Assembly (NCBI GenBank): GCA_001556125.1
Contig: LSIG01000122.1
Span: 1 to 10,080 of the forward strand
From: Rhizobiales bacterium CCH10-E5
GTDB lineage: Bacteria; Pseudomonadota; Alphaproteobacteria; Rhizobiales; Beijerinckiaceae
Length of the DNA: 10,080 nucleotides
Reading direction: 5' to 3'
Positions 1 to 5,960 of the stretch are shown piece by piece. Below the pieces are notes generated by a model that saw nothing but the letters and a program-made list of their open reading frames with translations, was not told the origin of the DNA and made no database searches. The position numbers and the translations under genes are program-made. How positions within the stretch are numbered: position 1 is the first letter of the stretch; each line of letters begins with the position of its first letter.

Positions 1-7
1 GAACAGT

Positions 8-35
8 GGCCGGTTAATTATTGGATTACCCGGCC
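8..35. repeat. Imperfect inverted repeat at window edge
   Basis: GGCCGGTTAAT (8-18) and ATTACCCGGCC (25-35) are inverted copies pairing at 10 of 11 positions around a 6-nt centre (TATTGG). The repeat lies just outside the point, near 50-55, where similarity to a LysE-type protein stops. It could be a recombination or insertion end, an operator or a hairpin. No T-tract follows on either strand, so it is not a typical intrinsic terminator. Its role is unknown. Confidence 0.5.
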
Positions 36-54
36 GGTCGCGTCGGAATCTGCA

Positions 55-168
55 GACATGCTCGCGCCTGAGGCCCTGCCGGCGCACGAACATAGTCTGG
101 GCCCCGATGGCCGCGATGAGGCCTAGCGACAAGGCGAAGCCCTTGGCGAAGGCACGCCCTCGCTCTTC
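55..168 (-). pseudogene. LysE/ArgO-type amino-acid exporter remnant (N-terminal fragment)
   Basis: Reading the minus strand with codons ending at 156, 153 and so on gives RAFAKGF, then ALSLGLIAAIGAQTMFV, then RRQGLRREHV. This is the first-helix signature of the LysE/ArgO/RhtB exporter family: a glycine-rich membrane helix, an IGAQ/LGPQ-type turn, then FVxRQGLRREHV. After EHV (about position 55) the frame stays open but turns hydrophilic and charged (CRFRRDRPGN), where a second membrane helix is expected. Upstream there is an in-frame TGA a few codons before the homology, with no plausible start codon between. I infer a fragment cut at both ends. The downstream end of the neighbouring minus-strand gene overlaps it in another frame. 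Confidence 0.7.
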
Positions 169-539
169 AAGAGGACGGTCTCTTGCCCCGCCTCATGCAC
201 CGCAAGCATGTGCGCGAGACATCCCGGCTCCGAATGAGTACCTCGTTCTGCCAGGAACTGAACGGCCCTCTTGTCATCGCCATCCCAGAGAATACCGCCG
301 TAATCCCGTGCGTAGGCGCGAAGGTCGTTGAAGGTGTTCGCCCCGAGCCCTCGGGCCAGGGCCTCGAGCGCATGCGCGTGACCTGCCCGCGGAAAGAGTT
401 TTCGGACGTTCCGTTTCATGTCCGCCATCGTGGCTTTATCCAGACGAACCAGCATCATCGGGTCTCGGCAGCTACATGGCTTGAAATGCTGAGGATTGCG
501 CGCCCCGAAAACAACCCGGAATCGGGTTGTGTCGCGCAT
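123..539 (-). CDS. Hypothetical protein with a small helical domain like those attached to glyoxalase-related proteins
   Basis: A 138-residue product if translation starts at the ATG at 537-539, which has GAAAGGA about 13 nt upstream. ATGs at 453-458 are alternatives, and the frame is open to 677 without a better ribosome site. The core, about residues 33-65 from this start (KRNVRKLF, HALEALARGLG, TFNDLRAYARDYG), has the pattern 'lysine/arginine helix, HxxALExxAxxLGxxxxNDLxA'. That pattern is typical of a short helical module found in plasmid-borne hypothetical proteins and next to glyoxalase-related domains. I infer this from pattern memory only. The last roughly 15 codons run through the LysE remnant in another frame, so the C-terminus may be an acquired read-through tail. 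No function can be assigned. Confidence 0.5.
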   Translation of the reverse strand: MRDTTRFRVVFGARNPQHFKPCSCRDPMMLVRLDKATMADMKRNVRKLFPRAGHAHALEALARGLGANTFNDLRAYARDYGGILWDGDDKRAVQFLAERGTHSEPGCLAHMLAVHEAGQETVLLKSEGVPSPRASPCR

Positions 540-607
540 TTTCACATCTTGAGTCCTTTCGCACGCGCCTAACAAGGTTATTGTCTGGTTATGGCGAGCT
601 TCGGCCA

Positions 608-625
608 GCCGGCCAGATGGCCGGC
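608..625. promoter_or_regulatory. Perfect 8-bp inverted repeat in divergent intergenic region
   Basis: GCCGGCCA-GA-TGGCCGGC: two perfect 8-bp arms around a 2-nt centre. It lies in the 136-bp gap between the minus-strand gene starting at 539 and the plus-strand HTH gene starting at 676, so it is placed as an operator for a dimeric regulator. The HTH protein encoded next to it is the natural candidate to bind it, which is inference. Confidence 0.5.
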
Positions 626-650
626 AAAATCGGGCATAGGACGCTGCTTG

Positions 651-664
651 GTGCAGCGCTGCAC
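651..664. promoter_or_regulatory. Perfect 14-bp palindrome just upstream of the HTH gene
   Basis: GTGCAGCGCTGCAC is a perfect 14-bp palindrome ending 11 nt before the ATG at 676. No Shine-Dalgarno sequence is visible in this leader, so the palindrome occupies the space where ribosome binding or transcription start should lie. An autoregulatory operator is likely. Confidence 0.5.
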
Positions 665-675
665 TGGCCATCATC

Positions 676-930
676 ATGTCTTATCTGAAAAAGGTGCTGG
701 AGCGCCTGGAATGCGCCCCAGAATTCATGTGCTCGAACGCGGTCGCGAAGATCTTGGAGATCGATGTCTCCGCCTTTAACAAGATGCGTGCACGCGGCAG
801 CGGGCCGCCCTTCGAGCAGTTGCCCGGGCTTCGACCGGTTTACAGCCGTTCCGACCTGATCGAGTGGGTGAAGCGCGGCACGGCCCATATGCCAGCGGGG
901 ATGCGCCGGCAGGCCTCAGCCTCGCTCTAG
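676..930 (+). CDS. AlpA/excisionase-like helix-turn-helix protein
   Basis: An 84-residue basic protein. Residues 18-68 fit the MerR-like HTH_17 module of AlpA regulators and excisionases. A helix-turn-helix at about 20-38 (SNAVAKILEID, VSAFNKMRA) is followed by a GSGPPF wing segment and then VYSRSDLIEWVKRG, which is the usual R/K-Y-x-x-x-DLxxW ending. Such proteins bind DNA as small architectural factors or transcription regulators in plasmids, phages and integrative elements. The start at 676 lacks a visible ribosome site; the next in-frame ATG (727) would cut into the domain, so 676 is kept. The gene overlaps the 3' end of the convergent relaxase gene by 15 bp. Two palindromes directly upstream suggest autoregulation. 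Confidence 0.8.
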   Translation: MSYLKKVLERLECAPEFMCSNAVAKILEIDVSAFNKMRARGSGPPFEQLPGLRPVYSRSDLIEWVKRGTAHMPAGMRRQASASL

Positions 931-2640
931 AGTTAAGGTGGGTGCCCGGGCGGCCAAATGGCGGTCACGCCGCTCGAGGGACGAGGCAGCGTCGCATTCC
1001 CCGGCTTTTCGGAGGGCGGCGGCAGCGGCGTAGGTGTTCTTCACGCCACGCGCCCAGTTCGCTATCATGGCCTTCTGCTTATCTGAGCCGACCTTGTGGA
1101 GGGTCCGCAACCCGTCCACGACCTCAAGTCCCAGCGCGCGCTCGGCTGCTTCTGTAACGTCCGTGCGCCAGTCGTGCGACATATGGTGCATGACGATGCC
1201 CGCCAGGACACGGTGCTCGCGGGGGATTTGGTCGAAATCGAACGTGGGCGCTGGGCGACGCTTGATCGGCTCCTGACGCCCCTCTGCTAGGTCATAATTT
1301 ACGGCGGGGCGTGTGTCAGTGATGGCGGCGTTGTCACTGCGCTTGCGTGCGGCGATCAGAACCGCGGCCTCCGCTCGCCGGGCCTTTGCTTGGTCCCGCA
1401 ACATCATCGTCGCCAAGAACCCTGCACCGATCGACAGGGCGAAGCTCGCACCCGCAAGGATGGCTCCGGCGCCCGCCAAAGCGAAGGCAGCTTTACGAGC
1501 CGCCGGCAATTCGAGGAGACGCGCGGTACGAAATGCCCGGTCAATCCGACGCTGGATCAGCTCTTTGGCAAGCTGGTCGTTCGCGCGGATGCCTGAGCGA
1601 TAGGCCTTGAGCGTCATACCCCCGCTGATCTGCCCACGCTGTGCCGCTCGCTGATCGCGGAGCTTCGACAAAAACGGGGCGCCTTCGCCATCGATGGCGG
1701 CCTCGAAAAGGCCTCGACGTATATGGCTGGCGACACGGGCCTCGCCTATCCGATACGATAATGAGAGGCCATCTCGGACGACATCGGCGACCGGGCGCGC
1801 CCTGGCGCGGAAGCTCGCCTGCTCGGCCTCGGTCAAGATGACGGGGCGTGACATGCCCTTTATGACGCGCGCCAGGGAGTATGGTGTACCGGTCTTAAGG
1901 TGGACCACCATGACGACGTCGCGGCGGTCACCTATCGCGATCGCGAACTCACCATTATCGAGAGCGCGAGGAAGCGATGGGGGAGACCCGGATGCGGCTA
2001 GGGCATTGGAAAGCCGTCGCCGGAATTCCATCAACGGCATTTTGGTCCTGGAGCCCTGCTGACGTTCGTTCTCGGGATCGCGGCCGCGGTTTCGTACGGG
2101 CTCGTACTGGGAAAGAACCGCAGCCATGGCCAACTCGCCCCGCTCGATAAGCGCTTCGTAGTTCTTCTTCAGCCTCGGCCCGGGCACGATCGGCTCACCG
2201 AACTCCATCTCCAAGATCCGCGAGGCCAACTCGTCGGCTTGATAGTTCAGCTTCGACGAAAGGACCCGCCCGGTCCGAGGGTTTACCGCCGCATAAAGCA
2301 GGTGGACGTGGGCTACGCGCCGACCCTTCTTGTGAACGACGACCTTGCGCGGTTGGTCCGCTGGAATCCCATGCTCGCGCTCGACAACCTCGATCAGCCG
2401 CTGCAGTCCTGCATCTCCGTTGAGCTTGAATTGCGGTGAGCATTTGAAATGGCCGACTGAAATTGAGGCGCGCGGATTGGACGCCTTCAGCGCCGAGCAC
2501 ATCTGAAGCATGAGATCGAGGTCGGCGGGACACCCGCGGTCCAGATCTGTCCGCTCGACAACCAATTCGTTGTTCTCGGCGTCCAGCAGGTGGCGGGTTC
2601 GGCCTGGATCGTCACCGACGAAGGAGGAGCGGATGATCAC
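916..2640 (-). CDS. Mobilization relaxase (MobA/VirD2-type, histidine 'HEN'-like variant)
   Basis: A 574-residue DNA-nicking relaxase for plasmid transfer. The N-terminal 150 residues carry the fold signatures. RHLLDAENNE at 16-25 sits where most MOBP relaxases have their catalytic tyrosine. SISVGH follows at 59-64, then VVHKKGRR..HVHLLYAAVNPRTGRV at 101-126, whose H103, H111 and H113 form the metal-binding triad. EMEFGEPIVPG at 144-154 closes the domain. No tyrosine is present in the first motif; H17 followed by E22-N23 suggests a histidine-type nucleophile, as known in MOBV MobM. Residues about 384-413 are strongly hydrophobic and could form a membrane segment or hairpin, unusual but not unheard of in relaxases. 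The start is GTG in a 4-base GTGA overlap with the mobC stop, implying translational coupling. The C-terminal region (420-574) is charged and unrecognised. No coupling-protein gene is nearby. Confidence 0.85.
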   Translation of the reverse strand: MIIRSSFVGDDPGRTRHLLDAENNELVVERTDLDRGCPADLDLMLQMCSALKASNPRASISVGHFKCSPQFKLNGDAGLQRLIEVVEREHGIPADQPRKVVVHKKGRRVAHVHLLYAAVNPRTGRVLSSKLNYQADELASRILEMEFGEPIVPGPRLKKNYEALIERGELAMAAVLSQYEPVRNRGRDPENERQQGSRTKMPLMEFRRRLSNALAASGSPPSLPRALDNGEFAIAIGDRRDVVMVVHLKTGTPYSLARVIKGMSRPVILTEAEQASFRARARPVADVVRDGLSLSYRIGEARVASHIRRGLFEAAIDGEGAPFLSKLRDQRAAQRGQISGGMTLKAYRSGIRANDQLAKELIQRRIDRAFRTARLLELPAARKAAFALAGAGAILAGASFALSIGAGFLATMMLRDQAKARRAEAAVLIAARKRSDNAAITDTRPAVNYDLAEGRQEPIKRRPAPTFDFDQIPREHRVLAGIVMHHMSHDWRTDVTEAAERALGLEVVDGLRTLHKVGSDKQKAMIANWARGVKNTYAAAAALRKAGECDAASSLERRDRHLAARAPTLTLERG

Positions 2641-3017
2641 GAGCGCCGCCGCTTGAGGGCGGCGATCACGACCGCGAAGGCCTCCGCCAAGGGTTCTCGA
2701 AGAGCGTCGACGCCACGCACCGCTTCGGCATGATTTCCACTGGCGTTTAGCCGCGCCGCGATTTGATTGAGGTTGTTGCCGATTGCCCCGAGCGAGCCGA
2801 GGACTTTTCGCAATACTTCGGCGTTAGCGATGGCGCGGCGCACATGGTTCAGCTTCGCTTCGAGCCCGAGATCGCGGGCGACGATCCTACGGGCCAACTG
2901 GCCGGCAGTGAGCCCTTCGGCGGCGGCCACTTCCATCAGCCTTGCACGGTCGGCAGGCGGAAGCCTGAAACTGACAGGCCGGGCGAGATCCTTTGGTTCC
3001 TTATTCCGGGTCGTCAT
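2637..3017 (-). CDS. mobC: MobC-family relaxosome accessory protein
   Basis: A 126-residue protein from the ATG at 3015-3017, chosen because GGAAGG lies 7 nt upstream; an in-frame GTG at 3078-3080 has no such site. Residues 14-50 (PVSFRLPPADRARLMEVAAAEGLTAGQLARRIV) resemble a ribbon-helix-helix DNA-binding domain. The following helical region ends in LGSLGAIGNNLNQIAARLN, the conserved 'xxxxGxNLNQIAxxxN' signature of bacterial mobilization protein MobC. MobC proteins bind and open oriT and help the relaxase nick it. The gene is first in a two-gene operon with the relaxase, and the region upstream of it is the expected oriT. Confidence 0.87.
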   Translation of the reverse strand: MTTRNKEPKDLARPVSFRLPPADRARLMEVAAAEGLTAGQLARRIVARDLGLEAKLNHVRRAIANAEVLRKVLGSLGAIGNNLNQIAARLNASGNHAEAVRGVDALREPLAEAFAVVIAALKRRRS

Positions 3018-3108
3018 TGACGAGCCTTCCGTGCTTGCGCGGACAGATCCCGACACGCCACGCGGGCGGCGGGGGTCCACGGGGGCAGAGCCCTCTGGCC
3101 AGCAGACC

Positions 3109-3133
3109 TGTAGGAAAGCGCGCTTTGTCTACA
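3109..3133. repeat. Compound inverted repeat, candidate oriT hairpin
   Basis: A perfect 12-bp palindrome AAAGCGCGCTTT (3115-3126) is flanked by a further inverted pair, TGTAG (3109-3113) and CTACA (3129-3133). Together they make a 25-bp imperfect dyad. It lies about 90 bp upstream of the mobC start, at the GC-rich edge of the AT-rich island. An inverted repeat next to the nick site, recognised by the relaxase, is standard in oriT, so this is the best hairpin candidate here. It could instead be a regulator-binding site for the mob promoter. Confidence 0.5.
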
Positions 3134-3187
3134 TGTCGTCACTGGCCTAATCTGCCACTACATAAATTTAATATGAACAATCTTTCC

Positions 3188-3237
3188 ATAATCTCATATA
3201 ATCACGTTATAATCAGCTCGTAATCGTCGTCATAATC
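3188..3237 (+). repeat. Five helically phased TAATC direct repeats (iteron-like)
   Basis: TAATC occurs at 3189, 3199, 3210, 3221 and 3233, giving start-to-start spacings of 10, 11, 11 and 12 bp, that is one per DNA turn. Four are preceded by A (ATAATC) and one by G. A reverse-oriented copy, GATTAT, follows at 3253-3258. The array lies between mobC and the DNA-binding gene at 3402. In R388, StbA is reported to bind an array of short direct repeats with 11-bp period upstream of stbA. By analogy this array may be bound by the product of 3402-3902, acting as operator and as plasmid-positioning site. Binding by MobC is the main alternative. Confidence 0.65.
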
Positions 3238-3401
3238 GGCGGTTCTTTATTTGATTATCATCCCGCATATCACTGGTTATAACTGAATTTATAAGATCCT
3301 ATATTTCGCCTTTTTCTCCAATTTCCTCAAAATCCCTGACGGCTTATTGATCGCCGGTCCGCACCCTGCCACCACTCCTCAACGAAAGGAGATGACAGGT
3401 C

Positions 3402-3902
3402 ATGGGCGGCGACAGGGTTCAAGCCGTAATCAGTCGGCTTGAAAAAGCCGCCCCGGGTCGGGGCCGACCGAAAACCGCCAAGTCCCAGATCAGATCGATG
3501 ATGCCGGCGCTGGAGGCCGCGCGAGAGCGCGGACTTCTCTGGAAAGAGATCCACCAGGAAGTCCTGGCGGCCGGTATCCAGATCGCGTTCCAGGTCTTCG
3601 CAAATTACGTCTGCAAATTTCGTCGGGAGGCCCTGTCCAGCAAGTCAGAGGAAACTCGCGAGCAGTCCCCAACCCACAATGAGGGGACAGCATCCGAAAC
3701 CTCTCGCCGAGGCGAAAGGACCGACCCGAAGGAAGATCACCGGGCCCCGCCAGATCGGCCGTATGCGGCCGCGAGAGCAGCCACTGGCGGGCTGGGCGCT
3801 CATGCGAACGTCCGACTTCCCCCAAACTCGGGCAGTCAGCCCGAGCAATACGTCGAAACAATCAATGGCGACCGCCCCACCAAGGTCAGGCGTCCAACCT
3901 AA
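3402..3902 (+). CDS. StbA/TraK-like small DNA-binding protein (first gene of a stability/transfer operon)
   Basis: A 166-residue protein with a ribosome site AAAGGAG 10 nt before the ATG. Residues 26-76 form a predicted helical domain (AKSQIRSMMPALEAARERGL, WKEIHQEVLAAGI, FQVFANYVCKFRR). Its pattern 'xxxxxxI.xAxxxGxxxxxIxxxLxxxGIxxxxxxFxxYVxxxRR' resembles the DNA-binding region of TraK-type oriT proteins and of short plasmid regulators; this is pattern recognition, not a database match. Residues 1-25 are basic. Residues 80-166 are low-complexity and rich in R, P, E and T, probably disordered. It leads the rightward operon, 20 bp before the ParA-like gene, and directly follows the phased TAATC repeats it may bind. 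In R388 (stbABC) and RP4 (traKLM) the equivalent position holds an oriT-binding protein. Confidence 0.6.
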   Translation: MGGDRVQAVISRLEKAAPGRGRPKTAKSQIRSMMPALEAARERGLLWKEIHQEVLAAGIQIAFQVFANYVCKFRREALSSKSEETREQSPTHNEGTASETSRRGERTDPKEDHRAPPDRPYAAARAATGGLGAHANVRLPPNSGSQPEQYVETINGDRPTKVRRPT

Positions 3903-3922
3903 ACGAACAGAAGGATTACATT

Positions 3923-4753
3923 ATGAACCGCAACGGGAACAGGGCCGGCAGCAAGCCGCTGGGGAGCGGCTTCCCGCCGCTTCTCATCATCATCGTTGAA
4001 GGCAAAGGCGGTGTCGGGAAGAGCGTCAACGCCGATGCTGCCAACTACATCTTCGCCTCCATGGGCTGCGTGACCCTCACGGCCGAGAGCGACACCACGA
4101 ACTCGATCATGAGCTCGATTCATGACGATGTGGTGTTCGTCAACGTCACGCGGCCGGGCTGGCACACGATCATCGGAAAGCATCTGCAGCGGATGGGCCA
4201 GCCCGGAGGGGCGGGTGCCGTCATCTTCGACACCGGTGCGCGCGACGACGTCCACGTCCGCGATAAGCTCCCCTACTTCGTCCAGGCCATGGACGCTGTT
4301 GGCGGACACGTCCTGGTCATCCGCCCGATCACGACCTCGGGATCGGCCCAGACCAACGCGATCGACTTCGCGAAGACCACGACCGGGTTCGGTATCGCCA
4401 CCGTCTTCATGCAGATCCGGGCGCAGGGCCGCACGGAGGAGCATTTCCGCCGGTGGTCGGCGACCGAGAGCCTGCGGGAGGCGAAGCAACTCGGCGCGGT
4501 CGACACGTGGATCGATGACCTCGGCGTCGAGGAGGCGGACGAGGCGGTCGCCCTCGGGCTCAGCTTCGCCGCCGTGGCGGCCGAGGACTTCGACAGGTCC
4601 CACGATCCGGAGGCGGCGCGGGCCTACTTCGACGAGGCGAAGGTCCTCTGGTTTCAGGACTGGCTGGAGACACAGAAGATGCGCTGGCTGCCCGTCTTCA
4701 GGGAGGCGCTCGCCAACCAGCGCGCCGCGTCGAAGGTCACGGCCTCGCTGTGA
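3923..4753 (+). CDS. ParA-superfamily ATPase, StbB/TraL/VirC1-like
   Basis: A 276-residue P-loop ATPase with AGAAGGA 8 nt before the ATG. GKGGVGKS at 27-34 is a deviant Walker A motif with the signature lysine (K28) and catalytic lysine (K33). AESD at 54-57 is the A' segment and AVIFDTGAR at 99-106 the Walker B motif (D103). VLVIRPITTSGSAQT at 130-144 matches the later conserved strand. The C-terminal half (about 165-276) is helical and rich in W, R and E, and I do not recognise it as typical chromosomal ParA. ATPases of this branch position plasmid DNA or bring transfer complexes to the cell pole (StbB in R388, VirC1 in Ti plasmids, TraL in RP4). Its place in a four-gene operon beside the mob genes fits that job. 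The stop overlaps the next start in GTGA. Confidence 0.83.
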   Translation: MNRNGNRAGSKPLGSGFPPLLIIIVEGKGGVGKSVNADAANYIFASMGCVTLTAESDTTNSIMSSIHDDVVFVNVTRPGWHTIIGKHLQRMGQPGGAGAVIFDTGARDDVHVRDKLPYFVQAMDAVGGHVLVIRPITTSGSAQTNAIDFAKTTTGFGIATVFMQIRAQGRTEEHFRRWSATESLREAKQLGAVDTWIDDLGVEEADEAVALGLSFAAVAAEDFDRSHDPEAARAYFDEAKVLWFQDWLETQKMRWLPVFREALANQRAASKVTASL

Positions 4754-5646
4754 TCGACCCGGCCCGCCGCAGGGAGCTAATCCGTAAGGTCGGTGGCCGC
4801 CGCATCATCGCGGCACCCGACCTCATGGACACGTGGAGCCGCCGTTTCGCCGCCTCGGTGAAGCCGGCGGCCGTCGTGCGGACACTCCTTGTCGCGTCGG
4901 TCTCGGTCATCGTTGCCGGCACCATCGGGGCCTGCGCCCTCTCGACCGCCGGTCTGACCCTCGTCGATAAGGAGGCTGTCAGGCTTGCGCGCGTTGTCTC
5001 TGATACTGTCCCAGATGCTGCTGCCCTGTCCACATCCGCTCTTCGGGTCAAATTTCGTGCTGCATCGCGGGCGATCGCCATTGTCGACGAGACGATCTTA
5101 GCAAGGCCCGTCGATCCTGCGGCGCTGACTTGGTTTGAGCGCGTCTTCGGCAGGCCCGCGCCGCAGGTCGACCCAGGCCGCGAGGCAGTTCTCCTGGGTA
5201 TCGTCGACCGGGTGACCGCCCTACCCGTTGATCAGCGCGCCGATGCCGTCGACGACATGATGCTGTGGGTGGCGTTGGGCCAGAACCGAGAGGCGTGGAA
5301 GGTGATGATGAACATCGCCGGACAGCCGCCTGAGACGCGGAAAGCGCTGCTATCGGCAAATTATGAAGGTTTGCGCCAGGTTCTGGCCTGGCTCCAGGAA
5401 CGGCAAAAAGGCAACCCCGCCTTCGAAAATCTCGCGGCGGCGGTCGATCGCCATCGACTGGAACTCGCCGGCGAGAACACCGCTCTCGAGGCGATCAATC
5501 AAACTCTTCGACAGGCTGCCGAGGGCATTCGTGGGCGCCGCTTTGCCTGCCGCCGCCAAGCTTCGGAGCTCGAGACCTGCCTAGGTCAAGCAGCCCCATG
5601 GGCCCCTCCTAAGCCACCCCCCCACCTGGAAAGGAAAATTCGATGA
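4750..5646 (+). CDS. Single-pass membrane protein of the stb/tra-like operon (unrecognised)
   Basis: A 298-residue protein starting at a GTG in a 4-base GTGA overlap with the ATPase stop, so probably translationally coupled. A basic N-terminus (residues 1-40, many R and K) is followed by one strong hydrophobic segment at about 42-68 (VVRTLLVASVSVIVAGTIGA...). The rest is a long, mostly helical soluble domain. By the positive-inside rule the N-terminus would be cytoplasmic and the large domain periplasmic. The C-terminus has two cysteines (about 275 and 283) that could pair in the periplasm and ends in a proline-rich tail. I do not recognise a family. Position third after a DNA-binding protein and a ParA-like ATPase parallels stbC and traM, suggesting a membrane anchor for the DNA-ATPase complex. 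That is inference from context. Confidence 0.75.
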   Translation: MIDPARRRELIRKVGGRRIIAAPDLMDTWSRRFAASVKPAAVVRTLLVASVSVIVAGTIGACALSTAGLTLVDKEAVRLARVVSDTVPDAAALSTSALRVKFRAASRAIAIVDETILARPVDPAALTWFERVFGRPAPQVDPGREAVLLGIVDRVTALPVDQRADAVDDMMLWVALGQNREAWKVMMNIAGQPPETRKALLSANYEGLRQVLAWLQERQKGNPAFENLAAAVDRHRLELAGENTALEAINQTLRQAAEGIRGRRFACRRQASELETCLGQAAPWAPPKPPPHLERKIR

Positions 5647-5852
5647 CCGATCTCGACCTCGACAATGACACCGTCCGGGACTTCGATGAGATGTGGTTCC
5701 ACCACTCCGGACAGTTGGTGACGATGCGAAATATCTCGCCTAAGCGGGCGGCAGCGACCTCTCTGGCGCTCCTGCGCCGAGTCTTCGCGGACGACCGGGC
5801 GTTTCAGTCCTGGCTAGTCCGGAAGGGCCTGCCGGCCTCCGAGGCGAGGTAG
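5643..5852 (+). CDS. Small hypothetical protein, last gene of the stb/tra-like operon
   Basis: A 69-residue protein starting at an ATG in a 4-base ATGA overlap with the preceding stop, with GGAAAGG about 8 nt upstream. The N-terminus is acidic (TDLDLDNDTVRDFDEMW) and the C-terminal half basic and helical (PKRAAATSLALLRRVFADDRAFQSWLVRKG). No membrane segment or known motif is visible. Overlap with the membrane-protein gene and a terminator 22 bp downstream make it the last gene of the same transcript. It may be a partner of the membrane protein or ATPase; no function can be given. Confidence 0.75.
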   Translation: MTDLDLDNDTVRDFDEMWFHHSGQLVTMRNISPKRAAATSLALLRRVFADDRAFQSWLVRKGLPASEAR

Positions 5853-5874
5853 GCATCGCCGAAAGAACAACGCA

Positions 5875-5903
5875 CCCCGCGTGACTCCATCACGCGGGGT
5901 TTT
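5875..5903 (+). terminator. Intrinsic terminator of the rightward operon
   Basis: A perfect 10-bp GC-rich stem, CCCCGCGTGA (5875-5884) with TCACGCGGGG (5890-5899), a 5-nt loop CTCCA, then TTTT (5900-5903). It lies 22 bp after the last stop codon. The T-tract is only on the plus-strand side, so it serves the rightward operon and not the leftward gene that ends at 5961. Confidence 0.9.
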
Positions 5904-5960
5904 CCATGGCGCCAAGGGCGGACGATGGTAGCGGTGGGCCAGAGGCACGAGTTACAATGT

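Larger units (their letters stand above)
3018..3401. other. AT-rich divergent intergenic region, candidate oriT and promoter/operator region
   Basis: A 384-bp gap between mobC (leftward) and the StbA/TraK-like gene (rightward). From about 3150 to 3330 it is much richer in A+T than the flanking genes. It contains the compound inverted repeat at 3109-3133, the phased TAATC repeats at 3188-3237, an inverted copy at 3253-3258 and the small palindrome GTTATAAC at 3276-3283. Known oriT regions of RP4 and R388 occupy the same place between a relaxase operon and a divergent accessory operon. I see no exact match to the RP4-type nick consensus, so the nick site cannot be placed. Promoters for both operons must lie here, but I cannot fix their -35/-10 boxes. 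Confidence 0.6.

Noticed and set aside
1..126. Plus-strand frame open from the window start to a stop at 124-126, possibly the end of an upstream gene
   Set aside because: It overlaps the LysE signature on the other strand and shows no recognisable pattern of its own. Without upstream sequence it cannot be supported.
540..677. Upstream extension of the minus-strand gene 123-539 to 677
   Set aside because: It would run through both palindromes and overlap the divergent HTH start. The ATG at 539 has a better ribosome site.
3018..3080. Longer MobC from the GTG at 3080
   Set aside because: No ribosome site there, whereas GGAAGG sits 7 nt before the ATG at 3017; the extra residues do not look like part of the domain.
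3899..4603. A 234-codon minus-strand frame antisense to the ParA-like gene
   Set aside because: It is antisense to a gene with clear Walker motifs and has the composition of a shadow frame rich in R, D and G.
4122..4787. A 221-codon plus-strand frame overlapping the ParA-like gene
   Set aside because: The translation is a serine/arginine/proline-rich shadow of the real frame with no motif or ribosome site.
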